A DNA stretch of 64,000 nucleotides from Microbacterium sp. APC 3901. GTDB taxonomy: Bacteria; Actinomycetota; Actinomycetes; Actinomycetales; Microbacteriaceae. The position numbers were made by a program, and so were the translations under genes. The first letter of the stretch is position 1; each line of letters opens with the position of its first letter. The stretch spans positions 145,418 through 209,417 of the forward strand of contig NZ_JASDCU010000007.1 in assembly GCF_030407765.1 (NCBI RefSeq), read 5' to 3'. The notes beneath the pieces are model-generated. The model had not been told where the DNA came from, ran no database searches, and saw only the letters and a program-made list of their open reading frames with translations. Of this stretch, positions 42,787-51,434 are shown piece by piece.

Positions 42787-43821
42787 ATGCGCATCCATGC
42801 CGCGATTCGCGCCTCGAAGCGCTCGCCCCTGCTGCAGGTGGTGAAGTCCGCCGCGGCGACGATCGCGGCCTGGCTGCTCGCGGGATGGGTCGTGCCAGGA
42901 CAGCTGCCCGTCTTCGCCGCGATCGCCGCCCTGCTCGTCGTGCAGCCGAGCGTCAACCAGTCGCTGTCGAAGGCGCTCGAGCGCAGCATCGGCGTGATCG
43001 TCGGCGTGCTCATCGCCGTGGCACTCGGCCTGCTGCTGGGTTCGCCGAGCTGGATCGTGCTGCTCGCGATCGTCGTGGCGATGCTCGTCGCGTGGGTGTT
43101 CAAGGCGACCCCCGGCACCGGCAACCAGGTCGCGATCTCGGCGATGCTCGTGCTGGCGCTCGGTTCGACGCCCGATTACGCGATCGCGCGCATCTTCGAG
43201 ACCCTGATCGGCGTCGCGATCGGCATCGTCGTGAACGCACTCATCGTGCCGCCGGTTCTTGTCGCTCCTGCCCGCCGCGACCTCGGACTGCTCGGCAGCG
43301 AGCTCGCGGCGAGCCTCGACCGGCTGGCCGAGGCGCTGCCCGAACCGCAGACGCCGGCCCGATTGCAGGAGCTCATGCTCGAGGTGCGGCTGCTGCGTCC
43401 GATGAAAGAGGCCGCGGAGGCGTCCATCGCGGCGGGCGAAGAGTCGCTCACCCTCAACCCTCGCCGCTCGACACATCGAGATGAGCTGCGCGAGATGCGC
43501 GCCCTGCTCGATCGACTGTCACCCATCGTCACGCAGACGATCGGCATGACCCGCGCGTACTTCGACCACTACGACGATTCGATCGGTGAGGAACCGGCGG
43601 TCACGGCGATCGCGGAGCAGCTGCAGCGGGCGGGCCACGACGTGCGGCTGGCCGTGCAGATCGCCGAAGTGTCACCCGAGCTCGAGACGCTGACCTCGGC
43701 GATCCCCGCACTCACCGCGCCGCTCGTGATCAGGCCGCCGTCGTCGACGCACTGGATCCTGATCGGCTCGCTGATGGAAGACCTCCGCCGCATCCGCGGC
43801 GAGCTCGTCGACGAGGAGTGA
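42787..43821 (+). CDS. FUSC-family membrane transporter
   Basis: 344 residues. About six N-terminal transmembrane helices (VKSAAATIAAWLLAGWVVPG, VGVLIAVALGLLLGSPSWIV, LIGVAIGIVVNALIVPPVLV) are followed by a helical cytosolic half of about 180 residues (residues 160-344). This is the half-size arrangement of FUSC/aromatic-acid exporter proteins. The substrate is unknown; organic acids are the family precedent. ATG 42787 precedes the first conserved basic residues. Confidence 0.88.
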   Translation: MRIHAAIRASKRSPLLQVVKSAAATIAAWLLAGWVVPGQLPVFAAIAALLVVQPSVNQSLSKALERSIGVIVGVLIAVALGLLLGSPSWIVLLAIVVAMLVAWVFKATPGTGNQVAISAMLVLALGSTPDYAIARIFETLIGVAIGIVVNALIVPPVLVAPARRDLGLLGSELAASLDRLAEALPEPQTPARLQELMLEVRLLRPMKEAAEASIAAGEESLTLNPRRSTHRDELREMRALLDRLSPIVTQTIGMTRAYFDHYDDSIGEEPAVTAIAEQLQRAGHDVRLAVQIAEVSPELETLTSAIPALTAPLVIRPPSSTHWILIGSLMEDLRRIRGELVDEE

Positions 43822-43833
43822 TCGCCGGTTCGC

Positions 43834-43919
43834 GTTCACAACTCAGGACAGCCGTCGGCCGGCGAGGCCTTTCGGACCGATCACGGCGCGAATCGCGCGA
43901 TTGACCCTGAGTTATGAAC
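43834..43919. repeat. intergenic inverted-repeat element A
   Basis: GTTCACAACTCAGG (43834-43847) is mirrored by CCTGAGTTATGAAC (43906-43919), 13 of 14 bases complementary. An outer pair ATCGCCGG (43821-43828) / CCGGCGAT (43919-43926) adds to the symmetry. The 58 nt interior is not shared with the other copies. It lies between the FUSC gene and a convergent small gene. Same arm sequence as element C at 56819-56915. Confidence 0.85.
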
Positions 43920-43932
43920 CGGCGATCGGGTG

Positions 43933-44121
43933 TCAGTCCTGTTCGGGGTCGTCGGCGAGCACGTCGCCGTCGTCGTCTGAGGCCGGGCCCGAGGGGACGG
44001 ACGTCGTCGGCTCGCCCTTGTTGCCTTCGCTGCCGAGGTTGTCGTTCTCCTCGGGTCCGGCTGACTGCTCGGTGCTGATGTCGTTGCGGTCGGTACTGAT
44101 GTCGTCGCTGTCGCGGGTCAT
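43933..44121 (-). CDS. small acidic, Asp/Ser-rich protein
   Basis: 62 residues from the ATG at 44121 with AGAGGAACGCGC upstream. The sequence (MTRDSDDISTDRNDISTEQS, ending DGDVLADDPEQD) is acidic, hydrophilic and predicted disordered, with a short internal duplication DDIST/NDIST. No family is recognised. The good ribosome site favours a real gene. Confidence 0.6.
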   Translation of the reverse strand: MTRDSDDISTDRNDISTEQSAGPEENDNLGSEGNKGEPTTSVPSGPASDDDGDVLADDPEQD

Positions 44122-44225
44122 GCGCGTTCCTCTCGTCGGCGTTCGGTCTGCGTGCACGCGAGGTTAGAGCCCGACGCTCACGGAAGCCCGGGCCTTGACA
44201 AGCGCCGGAGGCCTACCCTGGTCTC

Positions 44226-44894
44226 ATGCCCGACATGACCGTGCCCGAAGCCCTCGCCGAGCTGGCCGCGCTCGAGGATCCGAAGATGCGCGCCGCCAAC
44301 GAGAAGCGCGGCGACGACCATGGCATGAATCTCAGCCGGCTGCGCACAGTGGCCAAGCGCATCAAGACCGACCAGCCCCTCGCCACGGAGCTGTGGGCGA
44401 CCGGCGAGACCTCCGCCCGTCTGCTCGCTCTCCTCATCTGCAAGCCACGCGAGTTCACCGCCGATGAGCTCGACGCGATGCTGCGCCAGACGCAGGCTCC
44501 CAAGGTCAACGACTGGTTCGTCAACTACGTCGCCAAGAAGACCCCTCTCGCCGAAGAGCTGAGGCTGCGGTGGTTCGACGACTCAGACCCCACGGTCGCC
44601 GCCGCGGCGTGGTCGCTCACGACCCTGCGGGTGGGCAAGGGTGCCGAGGGCCTCGACCTCGAGCATCTGCTCGACCTGATCGAGCGCGACCTGGTGGAGG
44701 CGCCGAAGCGCCTCCAGTGGGCGATGAACGAGACACTCGCGAACATCGGCATCTTCCACCCCGAGCTCCGGGCCAGGGCGATGGAGATCGGCGAGCGCCT
44801 GCAGGTGCTCGCCGACTACCCCACCGCCCCCGGCTGCACCTCGCCGTTCGCCCCGATCTGGATCGGCGAGATCGTGCGGCGCAGGGAGGGCTGA
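44226..44894 (+). CDS. DNA alkylation repair-like (AlkD/HEAT) protein
   Basis: 222 residues, all helical, matching AlkD-like HEAT-repeat proteins (GDDHGMNLSRLRTVAKRIKT, NDWFVNYVAKKTPLAEELRL, WFDDSDPTVAAAAWSL). AlkD enzymes excise alkylated purines by holding flipped bases outside the helix; activity here is inferred. It lies just upstream of deoD on the same strand, 34 nt apart. Confidence 0.8.
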   Translation: MPDMTVPEALAELAALEDPKMRAANEKRGDDHGMNLSRLRTVAKRIKTDQPLATELWATGETSARLLALLICKPREFTADELDAMLRQTQAPKVNDWFVNYVAKKTPLAEELRLRWFDDSDPTVAAAAWSLTTLRVGKGAEGLDLEHLLDLIERDLVEAPKRLQWAMNETLANIGIFHPELRARAMEIGERLQVLADYPTAPGCTSPFAPIWIGEIVRRREG

Positions 44895-44928
44895 GCTTGC
44901 TCATCGGTTGGCCTCGTACGCTGAGTGC

Positions 44929-45642
44929 ATGAGCACGCACATCGCCGCACAGCCCGGTCAGATCGCCCCCGTCGTCCTGTTCCCGGGCGACCCGCTGCGC
45001 GCGAAGTGGATCGCCGAGACCTTCCTCGACGACGCCGAGCTGTACTCCGAGACCAGAGGGATGCTGGGCTACACAGGCACCTGGCAGGGCCACCGCGTCT
45101 CGGTGCAGGGGTCGGGCATGGGCCAGCCGTCGATGGCGATCTATGCGAGCGAGCTGTTCGAGGAGTACGACGTACAGACGATCGTGCGGGTCGGGTCGTG
45201 CGGTGCGCTGACCGAGAAGCTGAAGGTGCGCGACATCATCATCGCGAACGGCGCCTGCACGGATTCGGGCATCAACCGGGTGCGCTTCCACGGGCTCGAC
45301 TACGCACCCGTCGCGGACTTCGGCCTGCTGCGCGCCGCGGTCGAGGCGAGCGAGTCCGAGCAGCTCGACTCCGCGGTGCACGTCGGTCTGCTGTTCTCGA
45401 GCGACCAGTTCTACAGCACACGCCCCGAGCTGACCGAGCCGTTCGTGCAGCACGGCGCACTCGGCGTCGAGATGGAGGCGGCGGGCCTCTATACCCTCGC
45501 GGCGTTCCACGGCCGGCGCGCCCTGGCCATCTGCACGGTGTCGGACCACATCGTCACGGGCGAGCAGACCACCGCCCAGGAGCGCGAGCAGACGTTCGGC
45601 GACATGATCCGCATCGCACTGCGCGCGGCGACCTCGGTCTGA
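44929..45642 (+). CDS. deoD: purine nucleoside phosphorylase, DeoD type
   Basis: 237 residues, standard for hexameric PNP. Phosphate-site motif FPGDPLRAKWIAE near residue 17 and RVGSCGALTEKLKVRD around 86 are diagnostic, with the nucleoside-site GVEMEAAGLYTLA around 178 and the catalytic Asp in CTVSDHIVTGE. It cleaves purine (deoxy)nucleosides with phosphate for salvage. ATG 44929 fits the family start. Confidence 0.96.
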   Translation: MSTHIAAQPGQIAPVVLFPGDPLRAKWIAETFLDDAELYSETRGMLGYTGTWQGHRVSVQGSGMGQPSMAIYASELFEEYDVQTIVRVGSCGALTEKLKVRDIIIANGACTDSGINRVRFHGLDYAPVADFGLLRAAVEASESEQLDSAVHVGLLFSSDQFYSTRPELTEPFVQHGALGVEMEAAGLYTLAAFHGRRALAICTVSDHIVTGEQTTAQEREQTFGDMIRIALRAATSV

Positions 45643-45645
45643 GGC

Positions 45646-45726
45646 GTTCACAATTCAGCATGAGCGGCGGCTGATCGCTCTGTTCGGGCCGGTACCGACC
45701 GCGACCGACGGTTCCATGCTGAATAC
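45646..45726. repeat. intergenic inverted-repeat element B
   Basis: GTTCACAATTCAGCATG (45646-45662) faces CATGCTGAATAC (45715-45726); the shared arm is ATTCAGCATG, with weaker symmetry outside it. It lies between deoD and the helicase gene. The left arm is nearly identical to that of element D at 61456. Confidence 0.75.
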
Positions 45727-45771
45727 CGGACGGGATTCGCCGGGGACTCGAGATGGGATGATCGACAGACC

Positions 45772-48285
45772 ATGCCTGCGATCCTCGACCACACCACGCT
45801 GACAGACGGATCCGATGCGGATGCCGTCTACACGGCGTTCGTCGAGTGGGCGGAGTCGACCGGCATCAGCCTGTATCCCGCACAGGACGAGGCGGTCATC
45901 GAGATCGTCTCGGGCAACAACCTGATCCTGTCGACGCCCACCGGCACCGGCAAGTCGCTCGTCGCGGTCGGCGCGCACTTCGCCGCACTCGTCGAGGGTC
46001 GTCGCTCGTTCTACACGGCACCGATCAAGGCGCTGGTCAGCGAGAAGTTCTTCAGCCTCGTCGACGTGTTCGGCGCCTCGAACGTCGGCATGATCACCGG
46101 CGACTCCTCGGTCAACCCCGATGCGCCGATCATCTGCTGCACCGCTGAGATCCTCGCGAACCTCGCGCTTCGGCAGGGCACGGATGCCGCGGTGCACCAG
46201 GTCGTCATGGACGAATTCCACTTCTACGCCGATCCCGACCGCGGGTGGGCGTGGCAGGTACCGCTGCTCGAGCTGCCGCAGGCGCAGTTCATCCTGATGT
46301 CGGCCACGCTCGGCGATGTCTCGCAGCTGTCGAGCGACCTGACTCGCAGGACCGGCCGCGACACGGCATCCGTCACGGGTGTCGAGCGTCCCGTGCCTCT
46401 GCACTACTTCTACGAGACCACGCCGATCCACGAGACGATCGACGACCTGCTCGGCACCGGCCAGGCCCCGATCTACGTCGTGCACTTCTCGCAGGCCGCG
46501 GCGATGGAGCGGGCGCAGGCGCTGTCGAGCACCAAGGTCGCCACGCGTGAGCAGCGCGACGAGATCGCGGCGCTGATCGGCGGATTCCGGTTCACCACGG
46601 CCTTCGGCAAGACCCTCTCGCGGTTCCTGCGCGCGGGCATCGGAGTTCACCATGCCGGAATGCTGCCGAAGTACCGGCGCCTGGTCGAGCAGCTGGCCCA
46701 ACGCGGACTGCTGCGCGTGATCTGCGGCACCGACACTCTCGGCGTCGGCATCAACGTGCCCATCCGCACGGTGCTGCTCACGGCTCTGACCAAGTTCGAC
46801 GGCACGCGGATGCGGCAGCTGAGCGCCCGCGAGTTCCACCAGATCGCGGGGCGCGCGGGCCGCGCCGGCTTCGACACCGCCGGCACCGTGGTCGCGCAGG
46901 CTCCCGAGCACGAGAGCGACAACATCGCCGCGATCAAGAAGGCCGGCGACGACCCGAAGAAGAAGCGCAAGATCATCCGCAAGAAGGCCCCCGACGGGTT
47001 CGTGTCATGGGGCGAGCCGTCGTTCCGCAAGCTCATCGACGCCGAGCCCGAGACACTGACCTCGCACATGCAGATCACGAGCGCGATGATGCTCAATGTG
47101 ATCGGCCGCGGCGGCGACGTGTTCGGCAACATGCGGGCCCTCGTCTACGACAACCACGAGCCTCGCAAGAGACAGCGCGAGCTCGCGCTGCGCGCGATCG
47201 GGATCTATCGCACGCTGCTCGAATCCGGCGTCGTCGAGCAGACGGATGACGGTGAGATCCGCCTCACGGTCGATCTGCAGCCGAACTTCGCCCTGAATCA
47301 GCCGCTGTCGCCGTTCGCCCTCGCTGCGTTCGAGCTGCTCGACCGCGATCCGGCTGCGGGCACGGGAACAGGCTCCTACGCACTCGACATGATCTCGATC
47401 GTCGAGTCGACGCTCGACGATCCGCGGGCCATCCTCGGGCAGCAGGAGTTCCTCGCGCGCGGAGAGGCCGTCGCCGCCATGAAGCGCGAGGGCATCGAGT
47501 ACGACGAGCGCATGGAGCTGCTCGAGGAGATCACCTACCCGAAGCCCCTCGATGAGCTGCTCACGGCCGCGTTCGAGACCTTCAGCGCCGCGCAGCCGTG
47601 GATCCGCGACTTCGAACTGCATCCGAAGTCCGTCGTGCGCGACATGTACGAGCGAGCCATGTCGTTCGGGGAATATGTCGCGTACTACAAGATCGCGCGC
47701 TCCGAGGGCGTCGTGCTGCGCTACCTCTCCGATGCCTACCGGGCGGCCTCGCAGACGATTCCCGAAGAGGCCAAGGACGAGGATCTCCGCGACCTCATCG
47801 AGTGGCTCGGCGAACTCGTGCGCCAGGTCGACTCGAGCCTGCTCGACGAGTGGGAGGAGCTGGTCAACGGCGTGCTGCACGGACCGGACGACGAGCCCAT
47901 CGTGCCGCCGGCTCCGAAGCGCCTGACGTCGAACACGCGCGCTTTCCGCACCCTCGTGCGCAACGAGCTGTTCCGACGGGTGCAGCTCGCGGCCCGCGAA
48001 GACGTCTCGGCGCTCGCAGAGCTCGACCCGTCATTCGGTGCGGATGCCTGGTCCGACGCGCTCGACGGCTACTTCGCCGACCACGACGAGATCCTCACCG
48101 GTGCGAACGCCCGCAGTGCACAGCTGCTGCTCATCACCGAGGGCCCCACCGAGTGGATCGTCCGTCAGATCCTCGACGACCCGGCCGGAGACCATGACTG
48201 GGGCATCTCTGCCACTGTCGACCTCGCGGCCTCCGACGAGGAGGGCGCCGCCGTGCTCACGGTGACGGGCGTCGACCGGCTCTAG
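45772..48285 (+). CDS. Ski2-like DEAD/DEAH-box helicase with DUF3516
   Basis: 837 residues. Helicase motifs in order: Walker A STPTGTGKS near residue 60, DEFH box VVMDEFHFY near 147, LMSATLG near 179, and motif VI HQIAGRAGRAGF near 365. A KKKRK basic patch follows near 400, then the long helical C-terminal region named DUF3516. Such proteins are widespread in actinobacteria and are presumed RNA helicases related to Ski2/Mtr4; the substrate is untested. Its last 29 nt overlap the convergent acyltransferase gene. Confidence 0.92.
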   Translation: MPAILDHTTLTDGSDADAVYTAFVEWAESTGISLYPAQDEAVIEIVSGNNLILSTPTGTGKSLVAVGAHFAALVEGRRSFYTAPIKALVSEKFFSLVDVFGASNVGMITGDSSVNPDAPIICCTAEILANLALRQGTDAAVHQVVMDEFHFYADPDRGWAWQVPLLELPQAQFILMSATLGDVSQLSSDLTRRTGRDTASVTGVERPVPLHYFYETTPIHETIDDLLGTGQAPIYVVHFSQAAAMERAQALSSTKVATREQRDEIAALIGGFRFTTAFGKTLSRFLRAGIGVHHAGMLPKYRRLVEQLAQRGLLRVICGTDTLGVGINVPIRTVLLTALTKFDGTRMRQLSAREFHQIAGRAGRAGFDTAGTVVAQAPEHESDNIAAIKKAGDDPKKKRKIIRKKAPDGFVSWGEPSFRKLIDAEPETLTSHMQITSAMMLNVIGRGGDVFGNMRALVYDNHEPRKRQRELALRAIGIYRTLLESGVVEQTDDGEIRLTVDLQPNFALNQPLSPFALAAFELLDRDPAAGTGTGSYALDMISIVESTLDDPRAILGQQEFLARGEAVAAMKREGIEYDERMELLEEITYPKPLDELLTAAFETFSAAQPWIRDFELHPKSVVRDMYERAMSFGEYVAYYKIARSEGVVLRYLSDAYRAASQTIPEEAKDEDLRDLIEWLGELVRQVDSSLLDEWEELVNGVLHGPDDEPIVPPAPKRLTSNTRAFRTLVRNELFRRVQLAAREDVSALAELDPSFGADAWSDALDGYFADHDEILTGANARSAQLLLITEGPTEWIVRQILDDPAGDHDWGISATVDLAASDEEGAAVLTVTGVDRL

Positions 48286-49348
48286 GCCCGGCCATCCGGG
48301 TCTGGGCCATCCGGGTCTGGGCCATCCGGGCCTCAGTCAGCCGGTCGATCGGTCGCAGCGGGTCGAAGAGCACCCCGAGCCCCACCCGCACGAGGCCGGC
48401 GTGCACCGCGAGACAGATCGCGATCACCACCGCCGTGAGCACGATCGGCCAGACGGCCTCGACCGCCGGCGTCGCGACCCATCCCGCTCCGCGCAGCGCG
48501 CCGTCGATCAGGGCGAGCGGGATCATATGGATGACGTAGATCGGCAGCGTGCGCTGCCCCACCCACCGCAGCGGCCGAGCGACGACAGACACGTGTCGAT
48601 CGGTCATCGCGCACGCCACGACCCCGAACGCCACCGCGACGACCGCGAGCAGCGGCCAGACACCGGGCCATTGACGCATGCCGAGAACCCCGACCGCACC
48701 GGCAGTGGCGACATATGCGGTTCCGAGCATGAGCGTGCGCAGCGGAGTGGATGCCACGGCGAACCGTTCGATCAGGGACCGCATCCGCAGCCCCGCGAGG
48801 AAGAAGAACAGATTCTGCACGACCTGCCACAGGTTGCCCAGGTCGGGAATCACCCCCGCCGCCACGACCGCAGCGAGCACGAACGCGACCGGCAGCACCA
48901 GGGCGGTCGGCACGTGACGCGCCAGGCGCGCGACGAGCAGGTACACCGCGAGGGCGAGCAGATACCAGAGGTTCGTCGGGCTGACCGTGAGCTGCGCGAG
49001 CAGCTGCCATCCGTTCTCGGCTCTGGCGGTGTCGAAGTCCGGAGTGAGGGCGAGCACGAACGTCTGGATCACGACCCAGATGACGTAGACCGCAGCGAGC
49101 CGCCCGGCCCGCCGCCGCCACGACGTGCCGACGGGCTCATTCACGACACTGCCGGCGAACATCCCCGAGATCAGGAAGAACAGCGGCATCCGCAGCGGCA
49201 GCAGCTGTGCGTTGAGCGTCGCCCAGGCTTGTGTGATCGCGCCCGCGCCGTCGACCTCGACCGCGTGCTTGGTCACCACGTGCCAGAGCACCACCAGGAT
49301 GATGCAGACGCCCTTCGCGACATCGGGCCAGCCGACGCGCGCGCTCAC
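48257..49348 (-). CDS. acyltransferase-3 membrane protein (VanT membrane-domain-like)
   Basis: 363 residues from a GTG at 49348 that overlaps the ligase stop (GTGA). About ten helices; WPDVAKGVCIILVVLWHVV at the start and PLFFLISGMFAG are the acyltransferase-3 signatures. In enterococcal VanT serine racemases a membrane domain of this family is fused to the racemase; here it is a separate gene in the same operon as an Alr-fold protein. It may take up serine or anchor the pathway, or O-acylate the wall. The C-terminus (MAQTRMAQTRMAGP) is repetitive and overlaps the helicase gene tail. Confidence 0.82.
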   Translation of the reverse strand: MSARVGWPDVAKGVCIILVVLWHVVTKHAVEVDGAGAITQAWATLNAQLLPLRMPLFFLISGMFAGSVVNEPVGTSWRRRAGRLAAVYVIWVVIQTFVLALTPDFDTARAENGWQLLAQLTVSPTNLWYLLALAVYLLVARLARHVPTALVLPVAFVLAAVVAAGVIPDLGNLWQVVQNLFFFLAGLRMRSLIERFAVASTPLRTLMLGTAYVATAGAVGVLGMRQWPGVWPLLAVVAVAFGVVACAMTDRHVSVVARPLRWVGQRTLPIYVIHMIPLALIDGALRGAGWVATPAVEAVWPIVLTAVVIAICLAVHAGLVRVGLGVLFDPLRPIDRLTEARMAQTRMAQTRMAGPRAGRRPSP

Positions 49349-50301
49349 CGCCCCGGGACCTCGGCCGCGCGCACGAGGCGCGAGACCAGATCGACATACG
49401 ACACGTCGGCCGCCGCGAACATGCGTGGCACCTGGGATGCCGCGGTCAGCCCCGGCATCGTGTTGACCTCGTTCAGCACCGGCCCATCGGCGGTGAGGAA
49501 GAAGTCCATCCTCGCGACACCGGCGCATCCCAGAGCGTCGAACATGGTCAGCGCCGCACGCGTGATCGACGTCGTCTCGTCAGCCGAGAGCTGCGCCGGC
49601 ACCGTGAACTGCGCGCTGCCGTCGTACTTCATCGCGGTGTCGAACAGTCCTGCCGCGTGGATCTCCAGCGGCGGTGCGGCCCAGCGCACTCTTCCGCCTT
49701 GTTTGATCACGGCGACGTCGATCTCCCTCCCGTGCACGACCTCCTCGACCAGGATGCGTCGGTCGAACCGCGCGGCTTCGCGCAGCGCGGGCGCGAGTTC
49801 CTGCTCCGAACGCACGAGCGAGACTCCGTAGCTCGATCCGGCCGACACCGGCTTCACGACCACGGGTCCCTCGAACTCGGAGTCCCCGCAGTCGGCCGCA
49901 TCGATCAGACGTCCCCTGGCGGTGCGCAGTCCCGCCGCCTCGGCGACCAGCTTCGTCGCCCACTTGTCCATCCCGATCGCCCCGGCCCGCGGACCCGATC
50001 CGACCACTCGGACCCCCGCGAGAGCGCACAGCGCAGCGAGCACGCCGTCTTCCCCCAGGGCTCCATGCACCGCGGGGAATACGACATCAGCTGCAGCCAC
50101 CAGCGGCATAGCGAGGGTCAGGGATGCAGCGACGGTGGCACCCTCCGTGACGCCCGCAGCCTCCCAGAGACCCTCTCGCGAGATGGTGACCTCGCTCACC
50201 TCGTGTCCGCCGGCACGCAGAGCCTCTGCGACCGCCGCTGCCGATGCCAGCGAGACCTCGTGTTCGGCGTTCTGCCCTCCTCCGATGACCAGCACCCTCA
50301 C
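49345..50301 (-). CDS. ddl: D-Ala-D-X ligase (Ddl family)
   Basis: 318 residues, DdlB-size. ATP-grasp ligase with Glu13 in GGGQNAEHE, GSSYG (154-158), an omega loop with Lys225-Tyr226 and ENT-type C-terminus EVNTMPGLTAASQVP. The Tyr in the omega loop argues against a D-Ala-D-Lac ligase, which has EKGSEN-like sequence there. Gln290 occupies the place of Leu282 in E. coli DdlB, next to the second D-amino acid; D-Ala-D-Ser ligases also have a polar residue there. The GTG overlaps the racemase stop (GTGA). Confidence 0.9.
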   Translation of the reverse strand: MRVLVIGGGQNAEHEVSLASAAAVAEALRAGGHEVSEVTISREGLWEAAGVTEGATVAASLTLAMPLVAAADVVFPAVHGALGEDGVLAALCALAGVRVVGSGPRAGAIGMDKWATKLVAEAAGLRTARGRLIDAADCGDSEFEGPVVVKPVSAGSSYGVSLVRSEQELAPALREAARFDRRILVEEVVHGREIDVAVIKQGGRVRWAAPPLEIHAAGLFDTAMKYDGSAQFTVPAQLSADETTSITRAALTMFDALGCAGVARMDFFLTADGPVLNEVNTMPGLTAASQVPRMFAAADVSYVDLVSRLVRAAEVPGR

Positions 50302-51434
50302 GCGATCGCCCTCTCGACTCGAGATCCGATGCCCGTCACGATCGTGTGAGGAATGGTCCCCGCCCACCTCGCCCACTCCTGCACGCTCGGTACCGCGCCC
50401 CCCTCGGGTCCGAACACGACGGCGGTCGTGCCCCTGGGCACGACCAGTTCGCCCGTGTCGACGACGATCTGGTCCATCGAGACCCGCCCGACGATCGGGC
50501 AGCGGATGCCGTCGATCGCGACGGCCGCGCCCGGCGCGAGTTCCCGCGGGATGCCGTCGGCATACCCGACGCCGATCACGCTCAGGCGACTCGCGCGCTC
50601 GGTCACATACGAGCCCCCGTACCCGACGGGAGTCCCCGTCGGCACGATGCTGCTGTGCACGACGGATGCCGTCAGCCGCGCGGCCCCCTGCAGCGACTCG
50701 GTCTCCGAGGGGTCGATGCCGACCAGCCCGGCGCCGACGCGCACCATGTCGAAGTGCGTCGCGGGGTCCGTCAGCGCGCCCGAGGTCGCCGCGAGGTGCA
50801 CGATCAGCGGGCCGAATCCGGCGCGCAGCACGGCATCCCGTGCCTGTCGCATCCGCAGCACGGCAGGAGCGTTGGCCGACGGATCAGCGGCGTCAGCGCA
50901 GGGCAGATGACCCATGACCCCGACCACCTCGATGCGGCCTCGACCCGAGCGAGCGACCCGCAGCAGCTCGGCCCAGTCCTCGACCGGCACGCCGCCCCGC
51001 GACATCCCCGTGTCCATGTGCAGATGCACGCGCACGCGTGCGCCGGCCAGCGACGACGCATCGGCGATCAGCTGCCGCAGCTCGTCGACGGAGCCGACCG
51101 CGATATCGACGCGATCCGCGACGACCTGCATCACGTCGACCCCCGCGGGGTTCAGCCACGCGAGGATCGGCACCTCGATGCCCGCATCGCGCAGGTCGCC
51201 GGCATCCCCTGCATCGGTCACGCCCAGCCACTGCGCCCCCGCATCGATCGCCGCGAGAGCGACGGTGACGGCACCGAGACCGTATCCGTCGGCCTTGACG
51301 ACCGCCATGATGGGGGCGTCGGTCGCCGACCGCATCCGTTCGACGTTCGCCGCGATCGCGTGGGGAAGCGTGTGCAGGGTCGGTGCGTGCAGGCGAGAGA
51401 GTGTGAGGCGCGGAGTCGTGAGCGCGGTGGTCAT
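50298..51434 (-). CDS. alr: alanine/serine racemase-type PLP enzyme
   Basis: 378 residues with the Alr fold: PLP-Lys47 in MAVVKADGYGLG, VGYADGIPRE carrying the second catalytic Tyr, and GRVSMDQIVVD. Near the C-terminus the family consensus (G)TINYE is here GTIPHT, so His363 replaces the Tyr (Tyr354 in Geobacillus Alr) that limits substrate size; changing it is known to permit serine racemisation. It is coupled to the VanY-type gene (ATGA overlap) and the ligase. A D-Ser supply role is inferred; an ordinary Alr is the alternative. Confidence 0.9.
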   Translation of the reverse strand: MTTALTTPRLTLSRLHAPTLHTLPHAIAANVERMRSATDAPIMAVVKADGYGLGAVTVALAAIDAGAQWLGVTDAGDAGDLRDAGIEVPILAWLNPAGVDVMQVVADRVDIAVGSVDELRQLIADASSLAGARVRVHLHMDTGMSRGGVPVEDWAELLRVARSGRGRIEVVGVMGHLPCADAADPSANAPAVLRMRQARDAVLRAGFGPLIVHLAATSGALTDPATHFDMVRVGAGLVGIDPSETESLQGAARLTASVVHSSIVPTGTPVGYGGSYVTERASRLSVIGVGYADGIPRELAPGAAVAIDGIRCPIVGRVSMDQIVVDTGELVVPRGTTAVVFGPEGGAVPSVQEWARWAGTIPHTIVTGIGSRVERAIA

